Shown here in pieces: positions 46,321-57,500 of a stretch of 64,000 nt of DNA. A model generated the notes under the pieces. That model saw nothing but the letters and a program-made list of their open reading frames with translations. It had not been told where the DNA came from and made no database searches. A program made the position numbers and the translations under genes. Numbering within the stretch: the first letter of the stretch is position 1; every line of letters starts with the position of its first letter. Source of the stretch: Darksidea phi (Eukaryota > Ascomycota > Dothideomycetes > Pleosporales > Lentitheciaceae); assembly GCA_030770425.1 (NCBI GenBank), contig JASJFT010000034.1, positions 1-64,000 on the forward strand, read 5' to 3'.

Positions 46321-46824
46321 TCAAGTAGTATCTATAGTAGCCTTCTTACACGTTCGTGAGTTATGCCCAGGTTCTCTGCAGCGCGTGCAGCGCGCTGAAG
46401 CCTGTCGGCTCACACCTGATTGCGCAGCAACTTGACGTCTTTCGTTCTCCTGCTGCTGCTTAGCAGCCTTTTGAATAATAATAGCCTCTCCCTCTGCCTT
46501 GGTTAGGATACCCTGCTTCTGGATCCTCTTCTTTTTACGCGCTCTGCGCGTTATGGCGGCCTCGTTTGCCTTCTCTAGGCTCGCGATTCGTTCGCGCATA
46601 AGCACAGCTTCATAAGCCATCACCTCAGCGCCTTTCCTCAGCTGATCGAGAGCTATAATAATAGAAGTAGGCGACGAACTCTTGTGCCTACGTACGCGCT
46701 CACGAATTAACGTTGATTGAGCCTGTACTTCGTACGCGTTGCTTGGTGTTCTAGCCTCCCATACAGCCTCTAGTAGGGCTACTGGCGACGGCGTCCTTAG
46801 CTTGATATCGAGCTTCGAGATCAC
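46321..46824 (-). pseudogene. Transposase C-terminus with zinc knuckle (copy 2)
   Basis: An open stretch of 167 codons: LLEAVWEARTPSNAYEVQAQ, a basic coiled region (RRARKKKRIQKQ), then CTRCREPGHNSRTCKK, a C-x2-C-x4-H-x4-C knuckle that may bind nucleic acid. It ends at its natural stop. The part upstream is broken. Confidence 0.8.
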
Positions 46825-47634
46825 TACCTCTGAATTGTGTAGAACTAGGCCAGCGCCTCGAAAGCTCGCGCAGATATTCTTCTCTATAATAGCCTTATTA
46901 TAGGCTACGCGGAAGGCGGGTAGGAATTCAAGCTTCGTGATATGGTTAATATGATCACGAATTAGGCTGTTGATCTAATCCCCATACGCGCGCTTCAACG
47001 GCGAGAAACAGCCTATATTAAGCGGCTGTAGGAGGTGTAATAAATAAGCTAGTATATAGAGAGCGTAGATTTTGTTCTCCTTATAGAGGTCCTGGAATTC
47101 CTTCGAGATATGACTACTATAGCTATTAAGAATTAGTAGCTAGCGCGTGCCTACTCTACGATCTGTCGTATACCTGATAAAGTACTTCAGCTAGGCAACT
47201 TCTAGATTATTATTCGTCTAGCCGTTATTACTAATACCGATAGCCCAATCGCCTAGTATATCGTTGCCCTCGTACTAGGTAGAGAGGTGGTGCTGGCTAG
47301 CGAAGATAATAAAGGGCGGAATAGCCCACCCAGCAGCGTTGATTTCCTATATTATAGTAACCTACTCGCGATTGCCTGGCTAGATAGCTTTAGCCTGCCC
47401 GCGTCTCTCTAAGCCAGTAATAACTAGTCGCGCTGATATCTTGCCTATTATGAAGCTAGCTTCGTCGAAGTTGTAGATATCCTTATTATAGATACCCTAC
47501 TCAGCTCTAACACGTACTACACGCTCAAACTAGGTTCGAATAATATCAGGATCCTTATAGAGAGCTCGCTGTCGATTATAGGGTCGATTAAATCGTGTTT
47601 TAAGGCTATCGGTTTGATTGACGAAGTTCCTAGG

Positions 47635-47970
47635 CTACAGCTTGCCCACCTGCTTAGCGCCGCGCGCAGTAAGCAGTCTATTCGCTATATCTCGCACAGC
47701 CTCTAGTGTGGGGGCATATCCTCGCGAATCCAGGTCAAGTATATAGCTAATAACTACCTCCTCCTCTAGCTCAGAAAGCTTCCTTGATTTGGGCTGGCAA
47801 TCGCGTCGCGCAGCGATTCTAGCGCGTCGTCGTCGTACTGTCGTTCGGGGGACGTTAAACGTAGATGTAGCGAGATTAACGCTCTGGATCTGATTCTGAT
47901 TGATAGCTGAGATGGCTAGGGAGATATCTGCTTCGTTGCAGGGCAATCGAATAGTAGTTGGTTGAGCCAT
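47635..47970 (-). pseudogene. Transposase N-terminus with HTH region (copy 2)
   Basis: 111 codons from the ATG at 47970: ISLAISAINQNQIQSVNLAT then STFNVPRTTVRRRRARIAAR, the Psq/CENP-B type helix-turn-helix of pogo transposases, then SELEEEVVISYILDLDSRGY. A stop follows at about 47635. In copies 1 and 3 the start codon is ATA. Confidence 0.8.
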
Positions 47971-48053
47971 GAGAGTTGATAGGTAACGCGTCGCGAAAAG
48001 TTGATGAGGTTGGCCGCTCGCTTATATTGGCCGCTCGCTTATAAAACATGTTA

Positions 48054-48299
48054 GAGATGTTTAAAAATATCTTACTTTTTGGCCCCCAAAGTCTATATCT
48101 CTAAATATTTCAATAACTACTAGGCTGCACGCTCTAATATTTTAATAGGTACTATATTATATATATAAGAGCTTATATTTAAAATTTTAGAAATTATTAT
48201 AAAGTAGTTATTAAGATATTTAAGATTGAAATTTGGGTTTTTTGGTATATTTTGGGGTGGCCCGCTCGCTTGTATGGCCCACTCGCTTATGAAACACGT
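48054..48299. mobile_element. MITE-like element remnant
   Basis: The right end (48250-48299: GGGGTGGCCCGCTCGCTTGT onward, then TA at 48300-48301) and the interior TTGGCCCCCAA motif match the 10997-11411 element. The left TIR is missing where the pogo copy ends. It is a truncated relative. Confidence 0.6.
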
Positions 48300-48395
48300 T
48301 ACAAGACTTTTGTTTTCATGCCAAATCTCAAGCTGTTAGTTAATATGCACACCTAACCGCTCTGGCAGGTCCAACCATTGACTATAACTTTATAG

Positions 48396-49760
48396 CTAAC
48401 CAAGCACCTCTAAACCCAGAATAATCTCAGCAGCTCTCTCTGCAACCACAATAATCGTCCCCTACGGGCTCGGCACTAGGAACACTATTCCATATCGAAG
48501 CATCAACGACGTGCAAATTATCCGTGCCACACACAAGTCATTGCATCAACGACAGCAGCGGCGCCGGAGCAAGAAGATGGTATGTAAGTGCGGCCAACCC
48601 AGTGGTTTGATGTTAGGAGGGGGTAAGTTTGGATACTCTATACGCGGCATATTAGTACCAGCGGGATTTGGAGCAGAGAAAAGGAAAAGAAAGGAGGTAT
48701 AGGCATATACCTCCCGCAAATACTCCTCGAGACTCATCCCAGCCGGTAGAAGAAGCACCGTCACATTCGGTATCGTTTGCTACAACCGTATCAAGCACTC
48801 ACCCCGCCCAAGCAAGCAGCGCTTTAAAATCATAATCCCTTACATCGTCAAAGTACGGCTTCGTCCCTACCTCTATAGAAAGATCTGTAGATATAGCAAG
48901 GCGACCTTCGTGATGTATTTCCCTGATTCATGTTTACAGCGAAAAGAAAATTACCGACACTGTTTGGTACGCTCGAGTTCACTGTATACTGCAATATCCG
49001 CGTAACATTGTTGGCGCTGCGGATCGCGCCCCAGAAGACGGGACCGATGGAGAGTTGGATGGAGGTGAGCAGGCCCGAGCGGTTGCCGGATAGGTTTGTA
49101 TGTATGCGATGGGGGCGTTGTCCAGAGTTTGCCCTAGGGGTACACTTCGAAGGCCCTGTTTGCACGGCTAGGTTAAGTGCGTGAGCGTCGTCGATGTGTT
49201 GGTCGACTGGAACGCCGAGCCAGTATTTCTCGTCTAGCATGGTCGAGCTTTCCCAGTCGGGCGGAATGGAGGTTAGGTCCCAGTCTTGTTTTGTGGACTG
49301 GGATGGTAGTTGAGTGGTGATCAAACGAGGATAAAGGAGGTTTACGAGGAAGTATAGCCCGACATTTATCACTGTTCCACCAAGTACACGGGATGCCGGT
49401 GTGCTGTAGTCCTGGTAGATGCACTGGTACAACAGGGATACATCGAAACGCGGTAGCTTTTGTGGCTTCGAGCCAGGCCGGTCGCTGAGCTATACAAAGT
49501 CATCAGCCTTTTCTCCACTCTGAAGTAGCGCGATTTTGTAGGTCGGCGTAGATGAGAAGACGTATTGCCACCCCATCGTCCACTGGAAGCCCATCCTCTT
49601 TCAGAAAGTCGGTCTGCGAGCGGAATATCGCCAGCGCTAGCGACCATAATGTAGTCCCATGCCTGATTGGACGGAGAGGCGATTGAGAGGGGCTAGCGGA
49701 ACGGAATAATGTCGCCCACGTGGGTAATCTCACGCAAAGTAGCGAGGATAAGCTGCAGCT
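48396..49760 (-). pseudogene. GMC oxidoreductase, decayed
   Basis: N-terminal FAD-binding text is still readable near 49660 (DYIMVASAGDIPLADRLSE, with the expected GxGxxG worn away). RVLGGTVINVGLYF near 49390 is the GG-x-S/T-x-x-N signature region. The C-terminal NLHVVDASIWNSVPSAEPVG and VVAERAAEII end at the stop 48396-48398. The pieces are in different frames; near 48540 one extra base separates AVVDA from CGTDNLHVVDAS. The total, about 1.3 kb, is shorter than the usual 1.7-1.9 kb, so parts are lost. Members oxidise alcohols or sugars with FAD; substrate cannot be told. Confidence 0.65.
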
Positions 49761-50300
49761 TCATGATACGTACAGCGGAAGGTGGAGCAAAAGAGAGGAA
49801 GGACGCTGACCCAAGATGGTAATGGAGGGAATTGTTATAGAGATCGAGGGATTAGGCACGTGCATCGCACTAGGACCCATGTCGAAAGAGCAGCTGGGTA
49901 TGCATATACTTAGCTTGCGACCTAGGACATTCTTCACAAGAACGGACAGAAGGGTTTAGAAGTTCGGGTGTAGTTGACTACTGCCAGCTAGCATTTAATG
50001 GTGCACATGTTCAGGCTCCTTTTCTAGCTTTAAACTCTTGTCTTCAAGTTGATGCCGCTCTTTGGTGTCCAGAGAAGCTCGATGTAAGGTGGGTCACCCA
50101 TTTAGCCGTCTGCATGTTAGCGAGCACTTGACAGTAAGCTGGGACCCGGAACGTGATGCGTCGAACCGAGCTTAGCATTGTACGCCTATAAGATTATTGG
50201 CTCTAGACGGTAAGTGAACGAAAGTCTTGTGATGTACGTTCAGAGTGCGAGCTCTGTCGATACTAATGCTTCATTGATATCTTACAGAGCACTGGTACAC
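49761..50300. other. Intergenic
   Basis: Between the dead GMC gene and the 3' end of TLG2. No coding frame or repeat recognised. Confidence 0.6.
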
Positions 50301-51581
50301 TCAAAATGCCGAGGGGCCCCCTTCTGCTTCCTGCCATATTCTTCTTTTCCGCCGATGCCAATCCCGACTAGGCTGGAACGCTATCGATTGCTGTCGTCTA
50401 CTGCGCACTCGCTCTGGAGCAGCTGCTAGTGCGGGAGGTACGTCGGGAACTTGCGGAGCTGGCTTGTTGCTTCCCCTGCTGCTCAACTTCAAAGATAGCA
50501 GGATGAATACGCCCGCAATCAGAATAGCGAGCAGTAACATGGCCTTTCGCTTGATAGATCTCTTTTGGTAACCTGAGGCGACTTTCAATTCCTTGTCCGC
50601 TTCTTTCACGTCGGTTGCCATGCGTTCGACGTTGTAGTCGATGCGGTCCAGCATGCTCCCTTGGTCAATGACCATGGTTTGTAGTTCCTGAAAAATGTTT
50701 GCGAGTTCGATGATACCTTGAGCAATGTCCTCGATCTCGCGCTCGCGTTGGGCGATGAGTGCCTCGTTGGGATCATGGCGGAGGCGCTGCTGCTTTGTCT
50801 GGAGGAGCGTAGATTGCGAGAAAGAGCGATCGGCGTCAGACTCTTGCATGGCGGGGTCGTTGTAGGGGTTCTGGACGGGAGTTGCGGAGCGGAAGGGTGA
50901 GGCGAAACCACCGAGATCACGGAGCTCTGCATGCATGTTAGCAATGATGCGACTGCTTCGGTACAGTACGCACTCTTCAGATATGCCGATTGTTTCTTGC
51001 GGAACAGTGCGCTGACCTCGCCGACGCGCGTGGCCAGGGATATCTTCAGGTTCTTGGCCATCATCTCCTCGCCGCTGCTGATGCTGCCCTGCTGCTTGGC
51101 CTCGCGCACCATCCTCTCTATGCGCTTGATTGCCTGTTGGCACTTTTGGAAGCTCCGCGTAATCTCCTGCGTGAGCTGCTCGATTTCCCGCTCCTCCCGC
51201 TTTTTGACCGCTTCGTCGTCGAAGCCGGGGAGCACGTGCTTCTGGTGCAGCTGGTCGAGCTTGCGGGTCTGTTTCGCTATGCCAGCGAGGTGCTCGGTGA
51301 TCTCGTCCTGGATGTCGAGCCACCGCGGAGGCAGCAGGTCCATCTCGATGACGGCATCACCGTCGTCCTCGTAGGCACCCGAGGCCATGAGCCCTTGGCG
51401 CTCGTCGGACATGCGCCTGCCGTCGCCGAAGCCATTGGAGACGGCGCCGCCATAGCGCGTCTTCTGGGCCGGGTGGTGCGAGTACGACTGGCGGTAGGAA
51501 ATAAAGCTGTTCAGGCGACGTCAGCGACAGTAGAGCTCAGGGAGGCGTGACGGCATACAGATTGGTGCGGTCCCGCCACAT
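50301..51581 (-). CDS. TLG2: Syntaxin Tlg2/syntaxin-16, t-SNARE
   Basis: Drives fusion of endosome-derived vesicles with the late Golgi. Joined as complement(50301..50926, 50974..51506, 51559..51581), 393 residues; the first exon codes only MWRDRTNL. MWRDRTNLFISYRQSYSHHP is the typical Tlg2 start. An N-terminal helical bundle (WLDIQDEITEHLAGIAKQTR) is followed by the SNARE motif (about 245-305) with the zero-layer Gln at about 273 in VIDQGSMLDRID, then a membrane anchor (about 312-331). A basic tail of about 60 residues after the anchor would face the lumen, as in yeast Tlg2. Introns are 52 and 47 bp. Divergent from calmodulin. Confidence 0.93.
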
Positions 51582-51973
51582 GGTCGGTTGGCAGGTGTCG
51601 ATGGCGCTATGTCATGGTAGAGAGGCCCCGTAGATGTGAAGCTGGGCAACTGGGTGTGGATGATATCAAGGTAGCTTGACGTTTGCCTGCGTGGTTGAGC
51701 CGCACGAAAGAGCGGCCGGGATGTCGGCTTGGCTGCTGTTGGCCGCGCCATGAGTGTGGCGCAACATGAAGGGGCTCTAGCGCACCCGCATTGGGGGATA
51801 GCGGGACGGGTCATCTCAGCCCTCAATCATTTCTCCTCCCAACTTCCCCCAGCCGTACAACACACACGCACTTCGACCACTTCCTCCTACACGCGAACTG
51901 CAGGCAGACATTCGCCGCAAGACCACGCACACGCCCTACCGCACACTAGCCACGAGCCTACACCACAGCAGCC
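51582..51973. promoter_or_regulatory. Divergent promoter, TLG2 / calmodulin
   Basis: 392 bp separate the two ATGs. The half near calmodulin is C-rich with CAC repeats and ACACACACGC, with no TATA box. Expression of both genes from shared elements is plausible but unproven. Confidence 0.55.
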
Positions 51974-52901
51974 ATGGTGCGTGCCCCTCCTCAGCCGTCG
52001 CATACCCCGCCCTCCAAAACATTGCGATAGCCCACCCCCCTCGCGCAACCACCGGGGCTAACAGACAGCCGCAGGCCGATTCTCTCACCGAGGAGCAGGT
52101 CTCCGAATTCAAGGAGGCATTCTCCCTGTTCGTAAGTCTTCCCCTCCGCGAGCTCTGCAATTCGCTGTTGCCTAGCGGCCGGGCGCTCCTGGGGGCCAAA
52201 CAGAGTGCTGACATTCGCCGTGTTTAGGACAAGGACGGCGATGGTTAGTGCTTCCTCATTCGCAGGCCCGTATACAATGATGCGCGAGAAAATATCGCAA
52301 TTCCTTATGGCAGACGTCGCGCGGCTGTAATGAGGAACTGCGATGATTGTCACTCCCCACGTCATCACTCCCTGCGTCACACGTCGCTCCGCAGAGACTG
52401 TACCACTGACCATGTACGTCACAGGTCAAATCACCACCAAGGAGTTGGGCACCGTCATGCGCTCGCTCGGCCAGAACCCCAGCGAGTCGGAGCTCCAGGA
52501 CATGATCAACGAGGTTGATGCCGACAACAACGGCACCATTGACTTCCCCGGTACGGTCGAGCATCTGACATGGTGCAGGACGAAAAGCTGATATAGCGAC
52601 CAGAATTCCTCACCATGATGGCCCGCAAGATGAAGGACACTGATTCCGAGGAAGAGATCCGAGAAGCATTCAAGGTCTTCGACCGTGATAACAATGGCTT
52701 CATCTCGGCCGCCGAACTGCGCCACGTCATGACCTCCATCGGCGAGAAGCTGACCGACGACGAGGTCGACGAGATGATCAGGGAGGCTGACCAGGACGGC
52801 GATGGGCGAATTGACTGTGGGACCCCTACGCACGCGAGCCAGAATCATACTAATCTGTATCTATAGACAACGAGTTCGTCCAGCTCATGATGCAGAAGTA
52901 G
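51974..52901 (+). CDS. CMD1: Calmodulin
   Basis: Ca2+ sensor. Joined as 51974..51976, 52075..52131, 52228..52243, 52425..52550, 52604..52816, 52867..52901, 149 residues with no gaps. The first coding exon is only the ATG, a layout known for fungal calmodulin genes. All four EF-hands are complete: [36 protein letters not shown] and [12 protein letters not shown], each with Asp at 1 and Glu at 12. The start reads [20 protein letters not shown] and the end EFVQLMMQK. Two internal exons (16 and 35 nt) are tiny, and every junction falls in a conserved EF-hand position. Confidence 0.98.
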
Positions 52902-54571
52902 GCGCGGCCAGGCGGCCTTGGATCGGGATTGTGCATTTTGGGCATGGTGGAACGGCTGAGCACTTCTGGCAACGGCTAACGGAACGGTCTCTCCTATGAA
53001 GTTCAATTCGATTGTGTGCGGACTCCTTTGAAGCTTCTCTGATACAATGATCAGTTTGGGAGACGGCGAGCTCGATATCCTCAAATCCATTCTTCTCCCT
53101 TGCCGTTTTTCCGTGCATGTCTCCTCCAAACGTAAATTTTCGACCCTTGACTTTGACCTATGCAGGGTCACGCCGGTGGAACTAACAAATCTTGGCGTTG
53201 TTCGGCTATGCAGACTACGCGAAGATTTGCTTCATGTTAGATGACTAATAGCAACCGTTCGGTCACGCTGAATGCTTCAACAAGCACCTTACTAGAATGA
53301 ACTTGCTCTAGCGTATTTACGAGTATAGACTGCTAGAAGTACGCCAGTATGTGGGCTTATGATTACATTCTTCTCCTCTTTTGCGTTCATTTACTAAATT
53401 CATCACAGTGAGTATCGCTTTCTGTCTATACTAACGAAAAGATCAAACTAATGAAACGAGCTCTTGTTCCAAATGACTAGTTCCTTCTAGGATAGCTATG
53501 CAACTGTCTGAAATTGTCAAAAGGCATATTGAACTAGTACTAAAACAAGGCTCAGTCAACTTTGAGAGGAGTATCACCCTCAAGAGCGATGAAGGAAAAC
53601 AACATATACGCGAGAAAAAGGCGCCCCGCAAACATGAAAGAGTAGCGTAGAAAATATGCAACGGGATAGAATACTGAGCACAAACTAATTCCGTGTAACA
53701 CGGTTCGACGACATTTATTAGGCTAGGGTTGTGATTCCTGCACCGCCGGAAACAGAAGCAGTTTTTCCTATAGCTAGCTTTGCTCTTTCTACGCGCTCCG
53801 CTGTTAAATGTGACGTCTTCGTGAAATACCGTCCGAGTGTGGGAAAGGATTGCATGTTACGGGATGTTCTTGCCAACCTTGAACTAGATCCAGTAAGCTG
53901 AATTTTGTTGCATACTCCCACCGTAGACGACGCATAAGGGGAGCGACGTTCAAGAGTTCTAATCCAGGAAATCATTAGAGACCTGGGAAATATGTGCACA
54001 TATTGAGTGGTCATGAGACTCCGACCGTGATAACTGGAAGATTCATAAGGTAATTAAGCACTAGTGGAATGTGCCACCGTATTACCATCTGGTCTTGGCG
54101 TCTTTACTCTGTTGCTACTCAAGTGCTCCGCATTCACGATGGTAGCAAGCGTCCAAGAACAATATTTGATAATCGACCGACCTATAAATCGCATGAATCC
54201 GTTCCTTGCTTGTAACGCCTCCACCTGTGGAGTCTTCGGCGCATCTTGTTGCGTCTTCGGCATGCATATCTCGCCGCAAGAATGTCATTCCGGGAACAAG
54301 CGACAAATGCTCGCGGGCTAAACGTGTGCTTTGTCATGCCCACTTATCCATTTCCGGTGCTCGTTTTTGTGTCCCTGCAAACGGATGTGCGTCCTCGAAC
54401 AAAGAATGAGTGTACTGTTTGAGTTACCATGAGGCGAGCTGCAGTTTGGAACATTTTGCATACACTTTCAACGTTTCCGACTGAAACGACTACGCGTTCA
54501 AACTTTGGGAAAACTTGCTTTTCGCTCAACACCTACACGAGACACGGTCAATCGTATCATTCCTACCGACA
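52902..54571. other. Intergenic, 1.7 kb
   Basis: 3' region of calmodulin and upstream of the SAP protein. Small frames (53443-53661, 53718-54014, 54064-54321) have no domain or splice support. No repeat found. Confidence 0.55.
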
Positions 54572-57500
54572 ATGGCAACGATTGATCTGTGGACACAGTA
54601 TCAACGTCTGGACAACGCACTTCAGCTGAGGATTCTGCTATTGGCGGGAAGAGAGGCCGCTGCTTCGTTCCGGATTGCATGTGGGAAGGAGGAGAGCCAT
54701 CCGAAGGAGGTTGAGATTGCCGAGCAAGCCGTGCTTTACGAACCTTTCACGTACTGGGACTGGCAAGAGGAAGATGCGAGTTTTCGGGCCGCACAAAGAC
54801 AAGAAGGAGGTTGTGTCAATGCTTCGGTGGTTGGTGACACAAAGCGCAAAAGGAGGCTGTTGTGGGAGCGTGAGAGAGCGTTTAGTGCGAAGGGCAAATG
54901 GCACGAATATCCCGCTCCGCAAGGGCGATGGGAAGCTTTCAAGAGAACATTCGAGAAGAAAGACTATAATCGCAAGCATGTGAAGCGCATTGCGGTGGCG
55001 CCTTGGATGAAATCGATGGACTTAGAATGGTAAGACGATTCTCATTTCACCCCTTACTTCATGATTATGAAGAATTTCGGCTAAATTCAATTCCCTTACA
55101 GGATTGCGCAAAATCTTCCACAGCTGGAAGCCCTTGATCTTAGTAATCTCCCAGAAGATGCAGATACTGCGTCTGATACTGGCAATTCTCGCAACTCGAA
55201 CGAACTATCATGGCTCGCCTACTTGGCACGTCTTGAGACCGAAAGTCTGGAGCCTAGGTATTTGACGTTCAAGGATTTCGAACTTTTTACGTACCTTGGT
55301 GACACGAAAAACGGCAAATCTCAATCATTTGTCGATGAATCTGATAGACTGAGGCTGTTCTTGGAGAATAGTACCGTTCATGAGTATAGACAACCGGGCC
55401 CAGAAAACACACTTGAGAGCTCCGAGGAGTTTATCTGGAGATTGTTCAGAGAACAAGAAAAATACGAGGCCCGAACCGGGGAACTTCACTCCAGTAAACT
55501 TCGCAGTCTAGAAGCATCAATCTCAGAAACCCATCTTCTTACGCGGCTGAGGTGGCTCGGGGTGCGAGACTGGCGGTTGAAGCCTTCATCGAAACACGTT
55601 TGCCGACTTGCCCAACTATGTACCTCGCTAGCGACTCTTTCTATCAGAGGGAACTACGACCGAGACTACAGCTCAGATGAGCTTACCTCTATACACGACT
55701 GCGTATGCAAATTTGTGGGTGGTGTTATAAATATCGTACCCGATACCGTCAAGACCATTGAGCTCCGCCTTTCCCTTCCATTCATCAGATACTTTATAGA
55801 GCAACTTTATGAGCACAAGCCTTTCGTCGAGCGAGTGGGTATCGACCTAGGTGCTTGGATACAGGTGTATCCGCTCAGAAGAGACCAGCGAAAATTGAAG
55901 GACGTCGACATTTGTACCAGAGCTACAGCCGCTGCGCGGCAAAAGCGCTTTGATGCCTACGAAGAAGAACACAGTAAGGTGTTTCCGAAGGATTCGATGT
56001 GGTACCTTCCCGAAGAAACCTTTAGTATATGGAACGAAGACCATAGATATGACCGGATTTACAGAAGAAAGCAGCGTAATATCTACCGCGATGTTAGTGG
56101 AACAGTTGTTCGTATCGATCTAGCTTCTTCCGTGGACAAAGTGGGCGAGGGCCACCACAGCTCGAGCTCTACTTCTGATGACGATGATCTATCAATGGAA
56201 GAATACGACTTCTTCTGCAACCAGTCTCATGGAGAAGGGGAACCTAGATGCCCGCTGGACCATCGCGCGCACAAACGGACTGCTGAGCTCTTGGATGCGA
56301 CACGAGTTGATACTCTTCATAGGATGCTCAAGAAGCTCCACCTTGCACGTCACATGGGCGACGATTCCGATGGATATAAAGAGCATGAAAGAGTGGTAGA
56401 TGTGCGGGCTCCTGAAGTGAAAGGGTTCAGAGCTGCTCGCCGGGGCACAAAGCTTTGCGCGCTCGAACCTGAACCAGAGGAGAGGAGCACTGATCCTATC
56501 CATCCCCTCGCTTTCGTGCAATTAAGCAGCAACACCGAGTTCAAATGCGGTGACATTTTAAGAGATTGGAGCATTACGGACCCTGCCTTTGTTTATGCAT
56601 GGTTGGAAGACACGTTCAAGTGGCGCCCAGTTTTTGATTGGGATTGGTAAGGTACCTAGAGAACATATCTTCGACCAGACTTGCCTTGATCCCGAGAAGG
56701 AGGTGAAGTACAGGGTCACCATTTGAATCATGCTAACTTCACACTTTGTTAGGTTCATGGTTCCTGAGCAAATGGCCAAGACTGCAGATCTCGATCTCGT
56801 TTTCGTTTCGTCTGAGAACGACTGGGAGCCTAGTGACTTTTCCAATAATCTGGAAGGTAATGAGCTTTGTCGGACTCTAAATGCAATCGCAACCCATTTT
56901 CAGCATCTCAGAAGCGTTGGCATACCGGTCCATTTGCTGATTGGTCGCCGTGACCCGGATATTTCCAGTTGTTACTGGGGCTGGCCGCATAACGAAAGTG
57001 ACTGGCAAAAGTGGAAGGACAAAGAATTCTCTGCTAATCTGGAAATAATTGCGCCGCACATCGACACTCTCAGCATTTTGTATGATCTTCGCAACCCACT
57101 GGATTTGGACCGTTTGAACGCGTTTGAGGATGTTGAGAATCACCGTGGAACCAGAGCAATCTGCCCCTTGAGACATTGCCCATGGAAAGAAGGAAGTAAC
57201 GGGACTTGTTTGTTCGAAAAAATTTCTCCCAGTCAACACCCTCGGCCCCAAATAAACAAGACTCTACCGCCCTTCGCGAAAGCATCACTGCAGAGGATGG
57301 CAAACAAACGAAAGTTGAAGACTCGCGATTGGACACCAAAAGGGTACGGCGGTCTCGCTAACGGCTGCGCAGGAGGGCCGTTACCAGGCGAAAATGCCAA
57401 TGATCATCCCTCTGATGATTCCGACGGTGAGGAGCATCTAAAGGCGCAACCATCCGATGACCGTCTAGCGCGACGCGCGGCTTTCACCCGAGAGGCGCTT

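Larger units (their letters stand above)
46199..48051 (-). mobile_element. Fot1/pogo-type DNA transposon, copy 2, 1853 bp
   Basis: Terminal inverted repeats of 60 bp are perfect (46199-46258 and 47992-48051), start ACATGTTTTATAAGCGAGCG and contain the unit AAGCGAGCGGCCAA twice. TA flanks both ends (46197-46198, 48052-48053), the target duplication of Tc1/mariner/pogo elements. The minus strand encodes the transposase from ATG 47970 down. It keeps the N-terminal helix-turn-helix region and C-terminal zinc knuckle, but the centre is full of stops and the DGH motif of copy 1 reads NSY here. Perfect ends with a mutated body fit recent transposition followed by RIP, or end homogenisation. Confidence 0.92.
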
